Origin: an uncultured Bacteroidales bacterium
Lineage (GTDB): Bacteria > Bacteroidota > Bacteroidia > Bacteroidales > P3
Length of the DNA stretch: 64,000 bases
Reading direction: 5' to 3'
Assembly: GCA_949291555.1 (NCBI GenBank)
Contig: CASEWE010000007.1
Location: 1 to 64,000 of the forward strand
The translations under genes and the position numbers were made by a program. Of this stretch, positions 1 through 8,447 are shown piece after piece (position 1 is the stretch's first letter; the number at the start of each line of letters is the position of its first letter). The notes below the pieces were generated by a model. The model was not told the DNA's origin. It made no database searches and saw only the letters and a list, made by a program, of their open reading frames with translations.

Positions 1-377
1 GAAGCGGGCGGGGAAGTCCCGGAATTGCCGGGTCAACGCCCGGTGGTCGCCCGCCGGGGGAGGGACGATGTGCCGGAAACGGGATCGCGAAACAATAAGA
101 GTCAAGACGCCCGGCAAGGGATAAGCGGGCAACACCAAGGCTAATCCATCTTAAAAGCCCAAGACACATGAACGGAAGTTGCCGTGACTCGATGAAGCCG
201 ATTGTTAAGATGAAGCTTCTTGTCAAGAAGGAAACAGCATAGCGAAGCTGTTGCAAAATCGACCCTTAGGCGAATATGCTTCATTCGTCGTAAGAAATAA
301 AGCGTGAAAGGACAAGTATCACAATTCATCGAAAAAGAGCCGAACACGAAAAATTAAAAGACGATGCAGGATAGGAA
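1..377. other. gene-free stretch at left edge, possibly part of a structured RNA
   Basis: I see no credible protein gene here. The left ~60 bases are G/C-rich with several complementary runs (for example CCCGG/CCGGG around 18-42). Between about 220 and 290 there are short stem-loops: ACAGC/GCTGT at 232-251 and CGAAT/ATTCG near 271-287. The + strand is purine-rich, as in structured RNAs. It could be the remnant of a structured RNA or ribozyme cut by the window edge, but I do not recognise a family. A 68-codon minus-strand frame at 141-347 has no recognisable features. Confidence 0.25.
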
Positions 378-400
378 AGTATCTCTGGGCAAGAGATACT
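378..400. repeat. left inverted repeat of candidate invertible segment
   Basis: A 23-bp site made of 9-bp arms AGTATCTCT and AGAGATACT around the asymmetric 5-bp spacer GGGCA. Its exact reverse complement recurs at 546-568. Palindromic arms around a short asymmetric core are typical of site-specific recombinase crossover sites. AAAATGA follows this site and also follows the right-hand copy. Confidence 0.55.
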
Positions 401-412
401 AAAATGAGGGGG

Positions 413-440
413 CAAAGGTACGGAAATATTTACCAATCAA
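413..440 (-). promoter_or_regulatory. promoter-like motif inside the candidate invertible segment, pointing left
   Basis: On the minus strand TACCTTTG (420 to 413) fits the Bacteroidota -7 element TAnnTTTG. A TTG lies 17 bp upstream (440 to 438), slightly closer than the usual 19-21 bp. In the present orientation it reads leftward through the left repeat, away from the LRR genes. If the 401-545 segment were inverted it would read rightward towards 754. Confidence 0.45.
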
Positions 441-545
441 TACGTTTTCTTTTTGTTTTTCCATCTTTTCGGACTTTGATTCCGGACATGTTGCTCCAAA
501 AGCAGTTTTTCTTTTGCTTGATTTCCAATTATTTGCATGCAACAT

Positions 546-568
546 AGTATCTCTTGCCCAGAGATACT
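546..568. repeat. right inverted repeat of candidate invertible segment
   Basis: Arms AGTATCTCT and AGAGATACT around spacer TGCCC, the exact reverse complement of 378-400. The enclosed 145 bp contains a promoter-like motif and no open frame. From here to 753 there is only weak promoter-like sequence (TTG-N19-TACTGTTT ending near 717) and a small TCTCC/GGAGA hairpin near 671-685. Confidence 0.55.
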
Positions 569-753
569 AAAATGAAAAGAGATAAATTCAGTATTCTGAC
601 AATTAACGTTTTAATGTAAAAATGAAGGAGCGGTCCCGTGTCCGTTCCGGAGCCCCCTTTCGCAAACCATCTCCGCGAAGGAGACTTGTTTGCTTGGTGG
701 CTACCAGTACTGTTTTTACACGAACGAAGTTTTGAAAATTAAAATCCTTGACC

Positions 754-2316
754 ATGAAAAGAAACCGGCTTTTTACAATCCTTCTCTCCGCCGCGGCCGG
801 GCTGCTTGTCCTGTTGCCGCTTGCCGGTAACGCCCAGGTGGCCATCGATGAAACCAACTTCCCGGACTCGGTTTTCCGGGCCTATGTGCGGGCAAACTTC
901 GATACCGATGCCAACGACAGCCTGAGCCTTGCCGAGCGCGAGGCGGTGACCCATATCGATGTGTCCGGCGAAAGCGGGTCGCCGAATTCCCTTTCCGACC
1001 TTTCCGGCATCGAGCACTTCCCGAATTTGGACACTTTGTCCTGCGACTATACCGGTCTGTCGAGCTTGGACGTGAGCCAGAACTCGGTTTTGAGAACTTT
1101 GGACTGCCGCGAGACTAATCTGACAAGCTTGGACGTGAGCCGGAATCCGACCTTGGAATATTTGGACTGCAGCTTTACCGGGCTAACGAGTTTGGACGTG
1201 AGGCAGAACCCGGCCTTGAAATATTTGTACTGCTCTGGTACCAGCCTGACCAGCTTGGACGTAAGCCGGAACCCGGCTCTGAAAACCTTGTTTTGCGTAA
1301 GTACGGGAATAACGAGCTTGGATGTGAGCCAGAACCCGGCCTTGGAATGGCTGAACGGTGCCTATTCCAGTCTGACGAGTTTAGATTTGAGCCAGAATCC
1401 GGCCTTGGAAATTTTGCGCTGTGAAAATACCGGGATAACGAGCCTGGATTTGAGCCAGAACCCGGCCTTGATAGCCTTGGTCTGCGATGATACCGAGTTG
1501 ACCAGCTTGGACGTGAGCCGGAACCCGGCCTTGAAATCTTTGCACTGCGAAAATACCGGGATAACGAGCTTGAACGTGAACCAGAATCCTGCTTTGGAAG
1601 ATTTGTACTGTTCCAGTACCAAGATAACAAGCTTGGACGTGAGCCGGAACCCGGCCTTGATAGAATTGTTCTGCCACAATACTGAGTTGACGAGTTTGGA
1701 CGTAAGCCAGAACCCGGCCTTGGAATGGTTGAGATGCTACAATACTGGTCTGATGAGTTTGGATGTGAGCGGAAACCAGGTCTTGGAACAACTTTACGTC
1801 AGCCAGTCCAAGCTCAGCCACATTGACTTGAGCCAGAACCCGGCTTTGCTAACGGCGCAACTGCAATTGCAAGGTAATGTCCATCCAGTCAACGCCGAGG
1901 TGGGCGGCACCTACGACCTGAGTCGGATTCCGGGCTTCGACCTCTCGCGGGTAACCTGGGAGCCGGGCACGGAAATCGAAGGCAGCCTGCTCCGCTTCAC
2001 CGCCGAAACCATCCGGTACGAATACGACACCCGCTTGGGCGGAGAGGAAAACAAAGTGGTCTTCGCCCTCCAAGCCGTCCCGGGCCTGGGCAACGAGCCC
2101 GGCCTGCCGGAAAATGCCGCCGCGGCCCCGCAACCTTTCCGGGCTTATGCGGAGGGCGGCATCCTGCACGTGGAAAACGCCCAAGGCCTGATAGAAGTCT
2201 TCAACCTGCAAGGCCGCCGGATATATGCCGGGCCGGAAATCCGCATCCCGCTGCCGGCCCAAGGCGTCTACATCGTGCGCAACCAAGGCCGCAGCCTGAA
2301 AGTGGCCAGCCTGTAA
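754..2316 (+). CDS. secreted leucine-rich-repeat protein with T9SS C-terminal sorting domain
   Basis: A 520-residue protein. Start ATG 754 is preferred over the in-frame TTG at 748 because it begins a clean signal peptide (about residues 1-28, ending GNAQ). Residues 50-58 (DTDANDSLS) look like a calcium-binding EF-hand/dockerin-type loop. From about 85 to 375 there are consecutive 21-residue repeats of the form LTSLDVSxNPALExLxC, a leucine-rich-repeat solenoid. The last ~75 residues, with VFNLQGR and GVYIVRN motifs, resemble the type A C-terminal domain that routes proteins through the type IX secretion system to the cell surface. It is paralogous to the next gene, with near-identical ends. 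The candidate invertible promoter upstream suggests phase-variable expression. The ligand is unknown; an adhesin or binding role is inference. Confidence 0.85.
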   Translation: MKRNRLFTILLSAAAGLLVLLPLAGNAQVAIDETNFPDSVFRAYVRANFDTDANDSLSLAEREAVTHIDVSGESGSPNSLSDLSGIEHFPNLDTLSCDYTGLSSLDVSQNSVLRTLDCRETNLTSLDVSRNPTLEYLDCSFTGLTSLDVRQNPALKYLYCSGTSLTSLDVSRNPALKTLFCVSTGITSLDVSQNPALEWLNGAYSSLTSLDLSQNPALEILRCENTGITSLDLSQNPALIALVCDDTELTSLDVSRNPALKSLHCENTGITSLNVNQNPALEDLYCSSTKITSLDVSRNPALIELFCHNTELTSLDVSQNPALEWLRCYNTGLMSLDVSGNQVLEQLYVSQSKLSHIDLSQNPALLTAQLQLQGNVHPVNAEVGGTYDLSRIPGFDLSRVTWEPGTEIEGSLLRFTAETIRYEYDTRLGGEENKVVFALQAVPGLGNEPGLPENAAAAPQPFRAYAEGGILHVENAQGLIEVFNLQGRRIYAGPEIRIPLPAQGVYIVRNQGRSLKVASL

Positions 2317-2336
2317 AGGCCTGCCCCAAGCCAGCG

Positions 2337-2368
2337 ATACCGCCTGTATCCTGAAATACAGGCGGTAT
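2337..2368 (+). other. intergenic hairpin between the two LRR genes
   Basis: A perfect 13-bp stem (ATACCGCCTGTAT, 2337-2349, with its complement at 2356-2368) and a 6-base loop, 20 bases after the first LRR stop codon. No T-tract follows, so it is either an incomplete terminator or an RNA-stabilising or partial-termination element. Confidence 0.5.
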
Positions 2369-2448
2369 GCCGGACTTGGCGAGACGGGTTAGAGACGGGG
2401 CAAATCCTGTTTCATACAAACGAAGTTCAAAAGATCAAATACTTGACC

Positions 2449-4146
2449 ATGAAAAGAAACCGACTTTTTTCGAAAGCAGCCCTTGCCGCCGCGGCCGGGC
2501 TGTTCGCCTTGCTGCCGCTTGCCGGCAACGCCCAGGTGCCCATCGATGCGGAGCATTTTCCCGATTCGGTTTTCCGGGCCTATGTGCGGGCAAACTTCGA
2601 TACCGATGCCAACGACAGCCTGAGCCTTGCCGAGCGCGAAGCGGTGACCCGTATTGATGTGTCCGGCGAATACGGATCGCCGATGCCGCCGCCGAGTCCC
2701 CTTTCCGACCTTTCCGGCATCGAGTACTTCCCGAATTTGGGAGAACTGGTATGTCCCAATACCAGTTTGACGAGCTTGGATGTGAGCGGGAATCCTTCCT
2801 TGGCGTATTTATCCTGCTACAGTACCGGGCTGACAAGTTTGGACGTGAGCAGGAATCCGGCCCTGGAAACCTTGTGGTGCTGGAGTATCGGGCTGACGAG
2901 CCTGGACGTGAGCCAGAATCCGGCCTTGAGACATCTGGAATGCTTCGAGACCGGCCTGACGAGCTTGGACGTGAGCCAGAATCCGGCCTTGGAATATTTG
3001 AACTGCAGCTCTACCGGGCTAACGAGTTTGAACGTGTGTCAGAACCCGGCCTTGTTTTTTTTGTCCTGCCACAATACCGGTCTGACGAGCCTGGACGTAA
3101 GCCAAAATCCGGCCCTGAAGTATTTGGCCTGCTCCAATACCGGGATAACGAGTTTGGACGTAAGCCGGAACCCGGTCTTGGAAGATTTGAACTGCCACTA
3201 TACCGATATAACGAGTTTGGACGTGAGCGGAAACCCGGCCTTGGAGCATTTGTCCTGTTCCAGTACCGGGATAATGGCCTTGGACGTGAGCGGAAACCCG
3301 GCCTTGGAGCATTTGTCCTGTTCCAGTACCGGGATAATGGCCTTGGACGTGAGCGGAAACCCAGCCTTGGAGCATTTGTCTTGCGATAATACCGGGCTGA
3401 CAAGTTTGGACGTGAGTCAGAATCCGGCCTTGGAATATTTAAACTGCATCTCTACCGGTCTGACGAATTTGGACGTAAGCCGGAACCCTGCCTTGGGAAC
3501 CTTGTACTGTGACCATACAGGTCTGACAAGTTTGGACGTGAGCCAGAATCCGGCCTTGGAATGGTTGAGTTGCAGCAATACCGGGATAACGAGTTTGGAT
3601 GTGAGTGGAAATCCTATGCTGTATTCCATCGTCGTCGAGTTTGCCCGCCTCAGCCACATCGACTTGAGTCAAAATCCAAACGTGGAATCGGTTGCTATTG
3701 GTGGTAACATCCACCCGGTCGATGCCGAGGTGGGCGGCACCTACGACCTGAGCTTGATTCCGGGCTTCGACCTCTCGCGGGTAACTTGGCTGCAGGAGCC
3801 GGAAATCGAAGGCAACCTGCTCCGCTTCACCGCCGAAACCATCCGGTACGAGTACGACACCCGCTTGGGCGGGGAAGAATACAAAGCGGAGTTCGCCCTC
3901 CAAGCCCTCCCGGGCCTGGGCAACGAGCCCGGCATGCCGGAAAGCGCCGCCGCGGCCCCGCAACCTTTCCGGGCCCATGCGGAGGACGGCGTCCTGCACG
4001 TGGAAAACGCCCGCGGCTTGGTGGAAGTCTTTAACCTGCAAGGCCGCCGGCTGTATGCCGGGCCGGAAATCCGCATCCCGCTGCCGTCCCAAGGCGTCTA
4101 CATCGTGCGCAACCAAGGCCGCAGCCTGAAAGTGGCCAACCTGTAA
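2449..4146 (+). CDS. secreted leucine-rich-repeat protein with T9SS C-terminal sorting domain (paralogue)
   Basis: A 565-residue paralogue of the preceding gene. It has the same signal peptide pattern, the same acidic DTDANDSLS loop, a longer run of 21-residue LTSLDVS-type leucine-rich repeats and almost the same type A T9SS tail. Start ATG 2449 matches the paralogue; the upstream TTG at 2443 is rejected for the same reason. The bases just before both starts are conserved (ACGAAGTT, then CTTGACC before ATG). The repeat solenoid includes an exact 63-bp duplication (3217-3342), so repeat number is still evolving. A strong terminator follows. Probably surface-exposed; the partner is unknown. Confidence 0.85.
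   Translation: MKRNRLFSKAALAAAAGLFALLPLAGNAQVPIDAEHFPDSVFRAYVRANFDTDANDSLSLAEREAVTRIDVSGEYGSPMPPPSPLSDLSGIEYFPNLGELVCPNTSLTSLDVSGNPSLAYLSCYSTGLTSLDVSRNPALETLWCWSIGLTSLDVSQNPALRHLECFETGLTSLDVSQNPALEYLNCSSTGLTSLNVCQNPALFFLSCHNTGLTSLDVSQNPALKYLACSNTGITSLDVSRNPVLEDLNCHYTDITSLDVSGNPALEHLSCSSTGIMALDVSGNPALEHLSCSSTGIMALDVSGNPALEHLSCDNTGLTSLDVSQNPALEYLNCISTGLTNLDVSRNPALGTLYCDHTGLTSLDVSQNPALEWLSCSNTGITSLDVSGNPMLYSIVVEFARLSHIDLSQNPNVESVAIGGNIHPVDAEVGGTYDLSLIPGFDLSRVTWLQEPEIEGNLLRFTAETIRYEYDTRLGGEEYKAEFALQALPGLGNEPGMPESAAAAPQPFRAHAEDGVLHVENARGLVEVFNLQGRRLYAGPEIRIPLPSQGVYIVRNQGRSLKVANL
3217..3342 (+). repeat. exact 63-bp tandem duplication within the second LRR gene
   Basis: Bases 3217-3279 and 3280-3342 are identical, each encoding one 21-residue LRR unit. 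A third unit starting at 3343 differs at only a few positions. This indicates very recent in-frame expansion by slippage or unequal recombination. Confidence 0.9.
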
Positions 4147-4198
4147 AGGCTGCGCATTCAAAACAAATAGTTAATAATCATTTTATTGTGAAAGAAAT

Positions 4199-4240
4199 AG
4201 CCCGGCCGGTATATATGCCGGCCGGGCTACTTTTTGTTTT
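4199..4240 (+). terminator. intrinsic terminator after the LRR pair
   Basis: An 11-bp stem AGCCCGGCCGG (4199-4209) with its complement at 4218-4228, followed by ACTTTTTGTTTT. It ends + strand transcription ahead of the convergent panC gene. Two weaker echoes of the stem end plus T-run (GGGCTGCTTTTT and GGGCCGCTTTTT) follow by about 4320. Confidence 0.85.
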
Positions 4241-4389
4241 AGATGCTTTTTGATTTGGCCGCTGTTTGATGCGGCTGGGCTGCTTTTTAATACCGCGCCT
4301 CATTGCTACCGGGCCGCTTTTTAAAGCAGAATCACTTGCTCGCCGCGTTCCGGGTGCGGGTGGCCCGGCCGAATGCCAAAGACGGACCG

Positions 4390-4552
4390 AAGTTAAAGCC
4401 GGCTCGAAGCCGAAGCCGAAGCCAAGGGCAGGGCCAAAGCCAAGACAGAAGCCGCAACCAAAACCGAAGCCAGAGCTAAAGCAGAAGCCGGAGCCGAAAC
4501 CAAACCCAGACCCAGACACAAACCCAAACCCAAACCCACACCCAAACCCCAA
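4390..4552. repeat. degenerate AAGCCR/AACCCA hexamer repeat
   Basis: Low-complexity sequence drifting from AAGCCG-like to AACCCA-like hexamers, abutting the 3' end of panC. It is open in a + frame as Lys-Pro/Asn-Pro repeats, but there is no plausible start or domain, so I treat it as simple-sequence DNA and not a gene. The rest of the 4241-4552 gap holds only the T-run motifs noted with the terminator. Confidence 0.7.
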
Positions 4553-5392
4553 TCAGTAGCGGATGTTATCGATCAGCCGGACGCTTCCCATCCATACCAC
4601 GATAAAGCCTTGGTTGCCGTGCGCCGGTTGCGCATCGGGAACGGATTGCAGGCTGTCCGGGTCGGCAATCTCGAAATACTCCAGTTCCATTTGCGGGCAG
4701 GAGGCAATCCGGCTTTCCACAAAGGCCTTCACCTCCCGGCAGGGCTGTCCGGCAAGGGAGAGGCTGGCTTTCAACGTCTCGTAGATGAAAGGCGCCTTGG
4801 CGCGGTTCTCAGGCGTGAGCAAGGCGTTGCGGCTGCTCAATGCCAGGCCGTCTTCCCCCCGTTTGATGGGGCAGGGGACGATCCGGGTCGGGATGCCCAT
4901 CTGGCGGACCAGATCCTTGATGACCGCTACTTGCTGGAAATCCTTTTCCCCGAAGTAGGCCCGGGTGGGTTCGACCAATTGGAACAGCAAGCCCACCACG
5001 ACCCCCACGCCGGCGAAATGCCCGGGACGCCGGGCTCCTTCCATTACGGTTTCCAGGCTGCCGAAAGCGTATTCCTTCACTTTCTCGTCCTCGGGGTACA
5101 TTTCTTCCACCGCAGGGTGGAAAACAATGTCGCAGCTCTCGGCTTCGAGCAAGCGGCGGTCGGCTTCGAAATCCCGGGGATAGTTCTTGAGGTCGTCGGG
5201 ATTGTTGAACTGGATCGGGTTGACGAAGACGCTGGCCACGAAGAGGTCGTTCTCGGCCCGCGCCCGCTTGAAAAGGGAAGCATGCCCCTGGTGCAGGGCG
5301 CCCATGGTCGGAACGAAACCTACGCTTTTCCCGCCGGCTCTTTGCGTGGCGATGGCCTCGCGGAGAGCCTTTTTTGTAGTGCAAATCAACAT
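4553..5392 (-). CDS. panC: pantoate--beta-alanine ligase
   Basis: A 279-residue enzyme that joins pantoate and beta-alanine using ATP, the last step of pantothenate (coenzyme A precursor) synthesis in the cytoplasm. The N-terminal nucleotide-binding motif PTMGALHQGH (about residues 29-38) carries the HxGH signature of the cytidylyltransferase fold. NPIQF, FGEKDFQQ and the KRGEDGLALSSRN region (a KMSKS-loop equivalent) are also present. The length is normal for the family. It is the last gene of a minus-strand series after radA, but 250 bp separate them and the gap holds tandem repeats, so co-transcription is uncertain. No panD or panB is in the window. Confidence 0.95.
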   Translation of the reverse strand: MLICTTKKALREAIATQRAGGKSVGFVPTMGALHQGHASLFKRARAENDLFVASVFVNPIQFNNPDDLKNYPRDFEADRRLLEAESCDIVFHPAVEEMYPEDEKVKEYAFGSLETVMEGARRPGHFAGVGVVVGLLFQLVEPTRAYFGEKDFQQVAVIKDLVRQMGIPTRIVPCPIKRGEDGLALSSRNALLTPENRAKAPFIYETLKASLSLAGQPCREVKAFVESRIASCPQMELEYFEIADPDSLQSVPDAQPAHGNQGFIVVWMGSVRLIDNIRY

Positions 5393-5434
5393 GGCGACAG
5401 GTATTTGTATGAAGGTGTTTGCGTGAAAGGTTTT

Positions 5435-5546
5435 CGAAACAAGTTATCGAAAGGCTATCAACAAGTTATCGAATGGTTGCCGAACCGGTTCGAAACAAGT
5501 TATCGAAAGGCTATCAACAAGTTATCGAATGGTTGCCGAACCGGTT
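5435..5546. repeat. two 56-bp tandem repeats between panC and radA
   Basis: A 56-bp unit occurs at 5435-5490 and 5491-5546 with a decaying third start just after. Each unit holds GTTATCGAA twice, separated by GGCTATCAAC; a fifth GTTATCGAA sits near 5545. It may be a cluster of protein-binding sites or simple satellite DNA. It lies upstream of panC on the panC coding strand. Confidence 0.85.
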
Positions 5547-5642
5547 ATCGAAACAAGGTTGACGAACGGTTACCGGCTCTCCCTAAGGGCGGACATCCGG
5601 CCCGGGCAAGGCGCGCAAGAAGCCGTTGCCCCGGAAGGATTC

Positions 5643-7031
5643 CTATCCTTTGATTTTCTGGAACAGTTCGAACAAAGTTGCCACCGGCACAACCATTTTC
5701 CTGTATTTTTCTTGCACTTCCTTAAGCCCGTAACGGGAGATGAAAACCCGTTCGAAGCCCAATTTGGCAGCTTCGGCCAGGCGTTGGTCCAGACGGCTCA
5801 CCGGGCGGATTTCGCCGGTCAGCCCCACTTCGGCGGAAAATCCGGTCTTGGGGTCGAGCGGCCAGTCCTGGCCCGAGCTCAGCACCGCGGCTACGACCGC
5901 CAGGTCGAGGGCCGGGTCGTCTACCCGCAGGCCCCCGGCAATATTGAGGAAAACGTCTTTGTTGCCGAGCCTTGCCCCGCAGCGTTTTTCCAGGACTGCC
6001 AGAAGCATGTTGAGCCGGCGCAAGTCGAAACCGGTGGCCGACCGCTGGGGCACCGAATAGGCCGAAGGGCCGACCAAGGCCTGCACTTCCACCATCATGG
6101 GGCGCAAGCCTTCCAAGGTGGCTGCGATGGCCGTGCCGCTCAATTGCTCCTCCCGTTGGGAGAGCAGGATTTCCGAAGGGTTGCTCACTTGGCGCAATCC
6201 TTGGTTCCGCATCTCGTAAATGCCGATTTCGTTGGTGCTTCCGAAGCGGTTCTTGACCGAACGCAGCATGCGGTAGCCGTAGTGGCGGTCGCCTTCGAAA
6301 TGCAGCACGGTATCGACGATGTGTTCCAGGATTTTCGGGCCGGCCAGATTGCCGTCTTTGGTGATGTGGCCTATGACGAAGACGCTGGTGCCGGTCTCTT
6401 TGGCGTAGCGTTGCAGCTGGGCGGCGCATTCCTTTATCTGGGAGATGCTGCCGGAAGCGGCATCGATCGTGCCGGCCTGCAAGGTCTGGATGGAGTCGGC
6501 CACGAGGATTTCGGGCTGGAGCCGGGCGGCTTGGGCAAACACGTTGTCTAAGGAGGTTTCTGTGAGGATGTAGCAGGGGCTTTGCGTGAGGCCCAGGCGG
6601 TCGGCCCGCATCTTGAGCTGTTCGGCGCTCTCTTCCCCGCTCACATAGAGAATCTTGTGTGCCCCGGGCATTTGCAGGGCCACTTGCAGCATCAGCGTGG
6701 ATTTCCCGATGCCGGGTTCCCCGCCTACCAAAACGAACGACCCCGGCACGAGGCCTCCGCCCAGTACCCGGTTCAGTTCGGCATCGCCCATGTCCAAACG
6801 GGATACGGGCCGGTTTCGGATTTCTTTGACTAAAACGGCCTTGCTCTGGGTTTGCTCGGCGGGCGCGGCAGGAGAGCTTTGCTTCCAGAGGCTCTGCTTG
6901 GGATCGCGCTCCAGCACTTCTTCGGTATAGGTGTTCCATTCCCCGCAGACCGGGCAACGGCCTACCCATTTGGGCGACTGCGCCCCGCAGTTGGAGCAGA
7001 AAAAGACCGTGCGGTTTTTGGTTTTTGCCAT
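5643..7031 (-). CDS. radA: DNA repair protein RadA (branch-migration helicase)
   Basis: A 462-residue RecA-like ATPase that processes recombination intermediates and drives branch migration. Visible elements are a four-cysteine zinc finger (C12, C15, C26, C29), Walker A GGEPGIGKST at 103-112, the RadA-specific KNRFG motif in the middle, and a C-terminal Lon-protease-like domain (region around GGLRVDDPALDLAVVAA). Length and domain order are typical of bacterial RadA. Start ATG 7031 begins right before the zinc finger. Neighbours on the same strand are unrelated in function. Confidence 0.96.
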   Translation of the reverse strand: MAKTKNRTVFFCSNCGAQSPKWVGRCPVCGEWNTYTEEVLERDPKQSLWKQSSPAAPAEQTQSKAVLVKEIRNRPVSRLDMGDAELNRVLGGGLVPGSFVLVGGEPGIGKSTLMLQVALQMPGAHKILYVSGEESAEQLKMRADRLGLTQSPCYILTETSLDNVFAQAARLQPEILVADSIQTLQAGTIDAASGSISQIKECAAQLQRYAKETGTSVFVIGHITKDGNLAGPKILEHIVDTVLHFEGDRHYGYRMLRSVKNRFGSTNEIGIYEMRNQGLRQVSNPSEILLSQREEQLSGTAIAATLEGLRPMMVEVQALVGPSAYSVPQRSATGFDLRRLNMLLAVLEKRCGARLGNKDVFLNIAGGLRVDDPALDLAVVAAVLSSGQDWPLDPKTGFSAEVGLTGEIRPVSRLDQRLAEAAKLGFERVFISRYGLKEVQEKYRKMVVPVATLFELFQKIKG

Positions 7032-7221
7032 GGCGTGAACCTTTTTCCATCTGGCCGGTTGCTTGCGGCCGAATTTCCGGGAACGCTTCTTTTGCTTCGG
7101 GCCGGAGGAACGGGCTACGGTTTCCCGGGACTTGTTCCGTTCGGGAAAGTTTTATTCCGCCGGAGCGGGCTCGGCGCTTCCGCGGACCGGAATGCACGGA
7201 GTTGTTCCGGCTTGAAAGGTT

Positions 7222-7680
7222 TTATTCCGCCGCAGCGCCCGGCAGGTAGATTTCCCCGCCTTCGGCCTTGAAAAATTCCACGGCCTTTGCTTGGGATTCG
7301 TCCTTGACGGCGATCCGCTGCGGACGGAGTTTCCCGATCAGGGCTTTGGGGTTTTCTTCGTTCAAGATTACCACGGAATCCACGCATTCCAGCCCGCATA
7401 GCATCAGGGCGCGGTCTTCTTGCGGGCAGTTAGGTTCTTTCCCGGTCGTTTTCCGGATCATTTCGTCCGAATAAAGGCCTACGACAAACGTCTGGAGCGG
7501 TTCCACGGCATCGTACAGGAATTCCACGCAGCGGGGGTCGAGCGGGTCGAAGCTGCCGTAGGCGAACCCGATGCGATGGTTGCAGAAGTGCCAGTAGGCG
7601 ATCCAGCGGTCCAAAACGATTCCTTCCATCAGTTTTTGCCTGACATGTTCCAGACGGGTAGGAACTTTTTGCTCTTCCAT
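7222..7680 (-). CDS. RfaE2/HldE-like nucleotidyltransferase-fold protein with degenerate HxGH motif
   Basis: A 152-residue protein whose overall pattern (LDRWIAYWHF near the start, GSFDPL at the first strand, VVGLYSDEMIR, CVDSVVILNEENP) matches the D-glycero-beta-D-manno-heptose 1-phosphate adenylyltransferase family. However, the catalytic HxGH that should follow FDPL is DPRC here (about residues 48-51), so both motif histidines are missing. Family members use those histidines to bind and activate the nucleotide. The protein is therefore probably not a normal adenylyltransferase; it could be a regulator, a binding protein or an enzyme with changed chemistry. Sited between folE and radA on the minus strand. 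Intact reading frame, no sign of decay otherwise. Confidence 0.7.
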   Translation of the reverse strand: MEEQKVPTRLEHVRQKLMEGIVLDRWIAYWHFCNHRIGFAYGSFDPLDPRCVEFLYDAVEPLQTFVVGLYSDEMIRKTTGKEPNCPQEDRALMLCGLECVDSVVILNEENPKALIGKLRPQRIAVKDESQAKAVEFFKAEGGEIYLPGAAAE

Positions 7681-7801
7681 GGTTATGTGCTTTGTTGTTT
7701 TTGCTTTGTTTGTGTCCTGCCGGGTTCCTCGATGCCGTATTTTGCCAGGAATCGCGGAGGCTGTTTGCGGCGGGGCTCGCCTGGCTTGCAGGGCTTGCCG
7801 T

Positions 7802-8407
7802 TTATTTCAAATCGCTGCCGATGAGCCGGAGGAATTCCATCCGGGTCTGGGGGTTGTTGAGGAAGCCGCCGGTAAAATCGGACGTGGTGGTTACCGAATT
7901 CTGCTTTTGCACGCCGCGCATGGACATGCACAGGTGCTGGGCTTCGATTACGACCGCCACGCCAAGGGGATGCAGCACGTTCTGGATGCACTCCTTGATT
8001 TGCGTCGTGAGCCGTTCCTGCACTTGCAGGCGCCGGGCGAACACGTCGACCACGCGGGGAATCTTGCTCAACCCCACGATATGGCCGTTGGGGATATAGG
8101 CCACGTGGGCTTTTCCGAAAAAAGGAAGCATGTGGTGCTCGCAGAGGGAATAGATTTCGATGTCCTTGACAATCACCATTTGCTTGTAGTCTTCCCGGAA
8201 CATGGCGCTTTTGAGTATCGCCTCGGGGTCTTGCCCGTAGCCTTGGGTGAGGAATTGCATGGCTTTGGCTACCCTTTCCGGGGTGTCTTGCAAGCCTTCC
8301 CTTTCGTTGTCCTCGCCCAGCAGGCCGAGGATTTCCTTGTATCGCCGGGCCAGCGCCTGGGTCGTTTCCCCGGGGTAGTGGTCTTCTTTGGAATATCCTT
8401 TGTTCAT
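7802..8407 (-). CDS. folE: GTP cyclohydrolase I
   Basis: A 201-residue enzyme converting GTP to 7,8-dihydroneopterin triphosphate, the entry step of tetrahydrofolate (and pterin) synthesis. It carries the family core: ERVAKA, the zinc ligand motif [43 protein letters not shown] and the second cysteine in [10 protein letters not shown]. The frame is open to 8461, but a -7 box TATCTTTG lies at 8455-8448. The upstream ATG would therefore not be transcribed, and ATG 8407, preceded by AAGGAAGG, is the start. Divergent from the PAP2 gene. Confidence 0.95.
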   Translation of the reverse strand: MNKGYSKEDHYPGETTQALARRYKEILGLLGEDNEREGLQDTPERVAKAMQFLTQGYGQDPEAILKSAMFREDYKQMVIVKDIEIYSLCEHHMLPFFGKAHVAYIPNGHIVGLSKIPRVVDVFARRLQVQERLTTQIKECIQNVLHPLGVAVVIEAQHLCMSMRGVQKQNSVTTTSDFTGGFLNNPQTRMEFLRLIGSDLK

Positions 8408-8447
8408 GCCGCCTTCCTTGAAATGGATGCTTTTGCTTTTTGGCTTG

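Noticed and set aside
141..347. 68-codon minus frame at the left edge
   Set aside because: No signal, domain or ribosome-binding context; lies in hairpin-rich sequence.
1..377. Group II intron or other named ribozyme
   Set aside because: No domain V-like hairpin or intron-encoded protein visible; assignment would be a guess without flanking sequence.
4266..4559. 97-codon + frame rich in Lys-Pro and Asn-Pro
   Set aside because: It is translation of a hexamer simple repeat beginning inside terminator-like sequence and overlapping the panC end.
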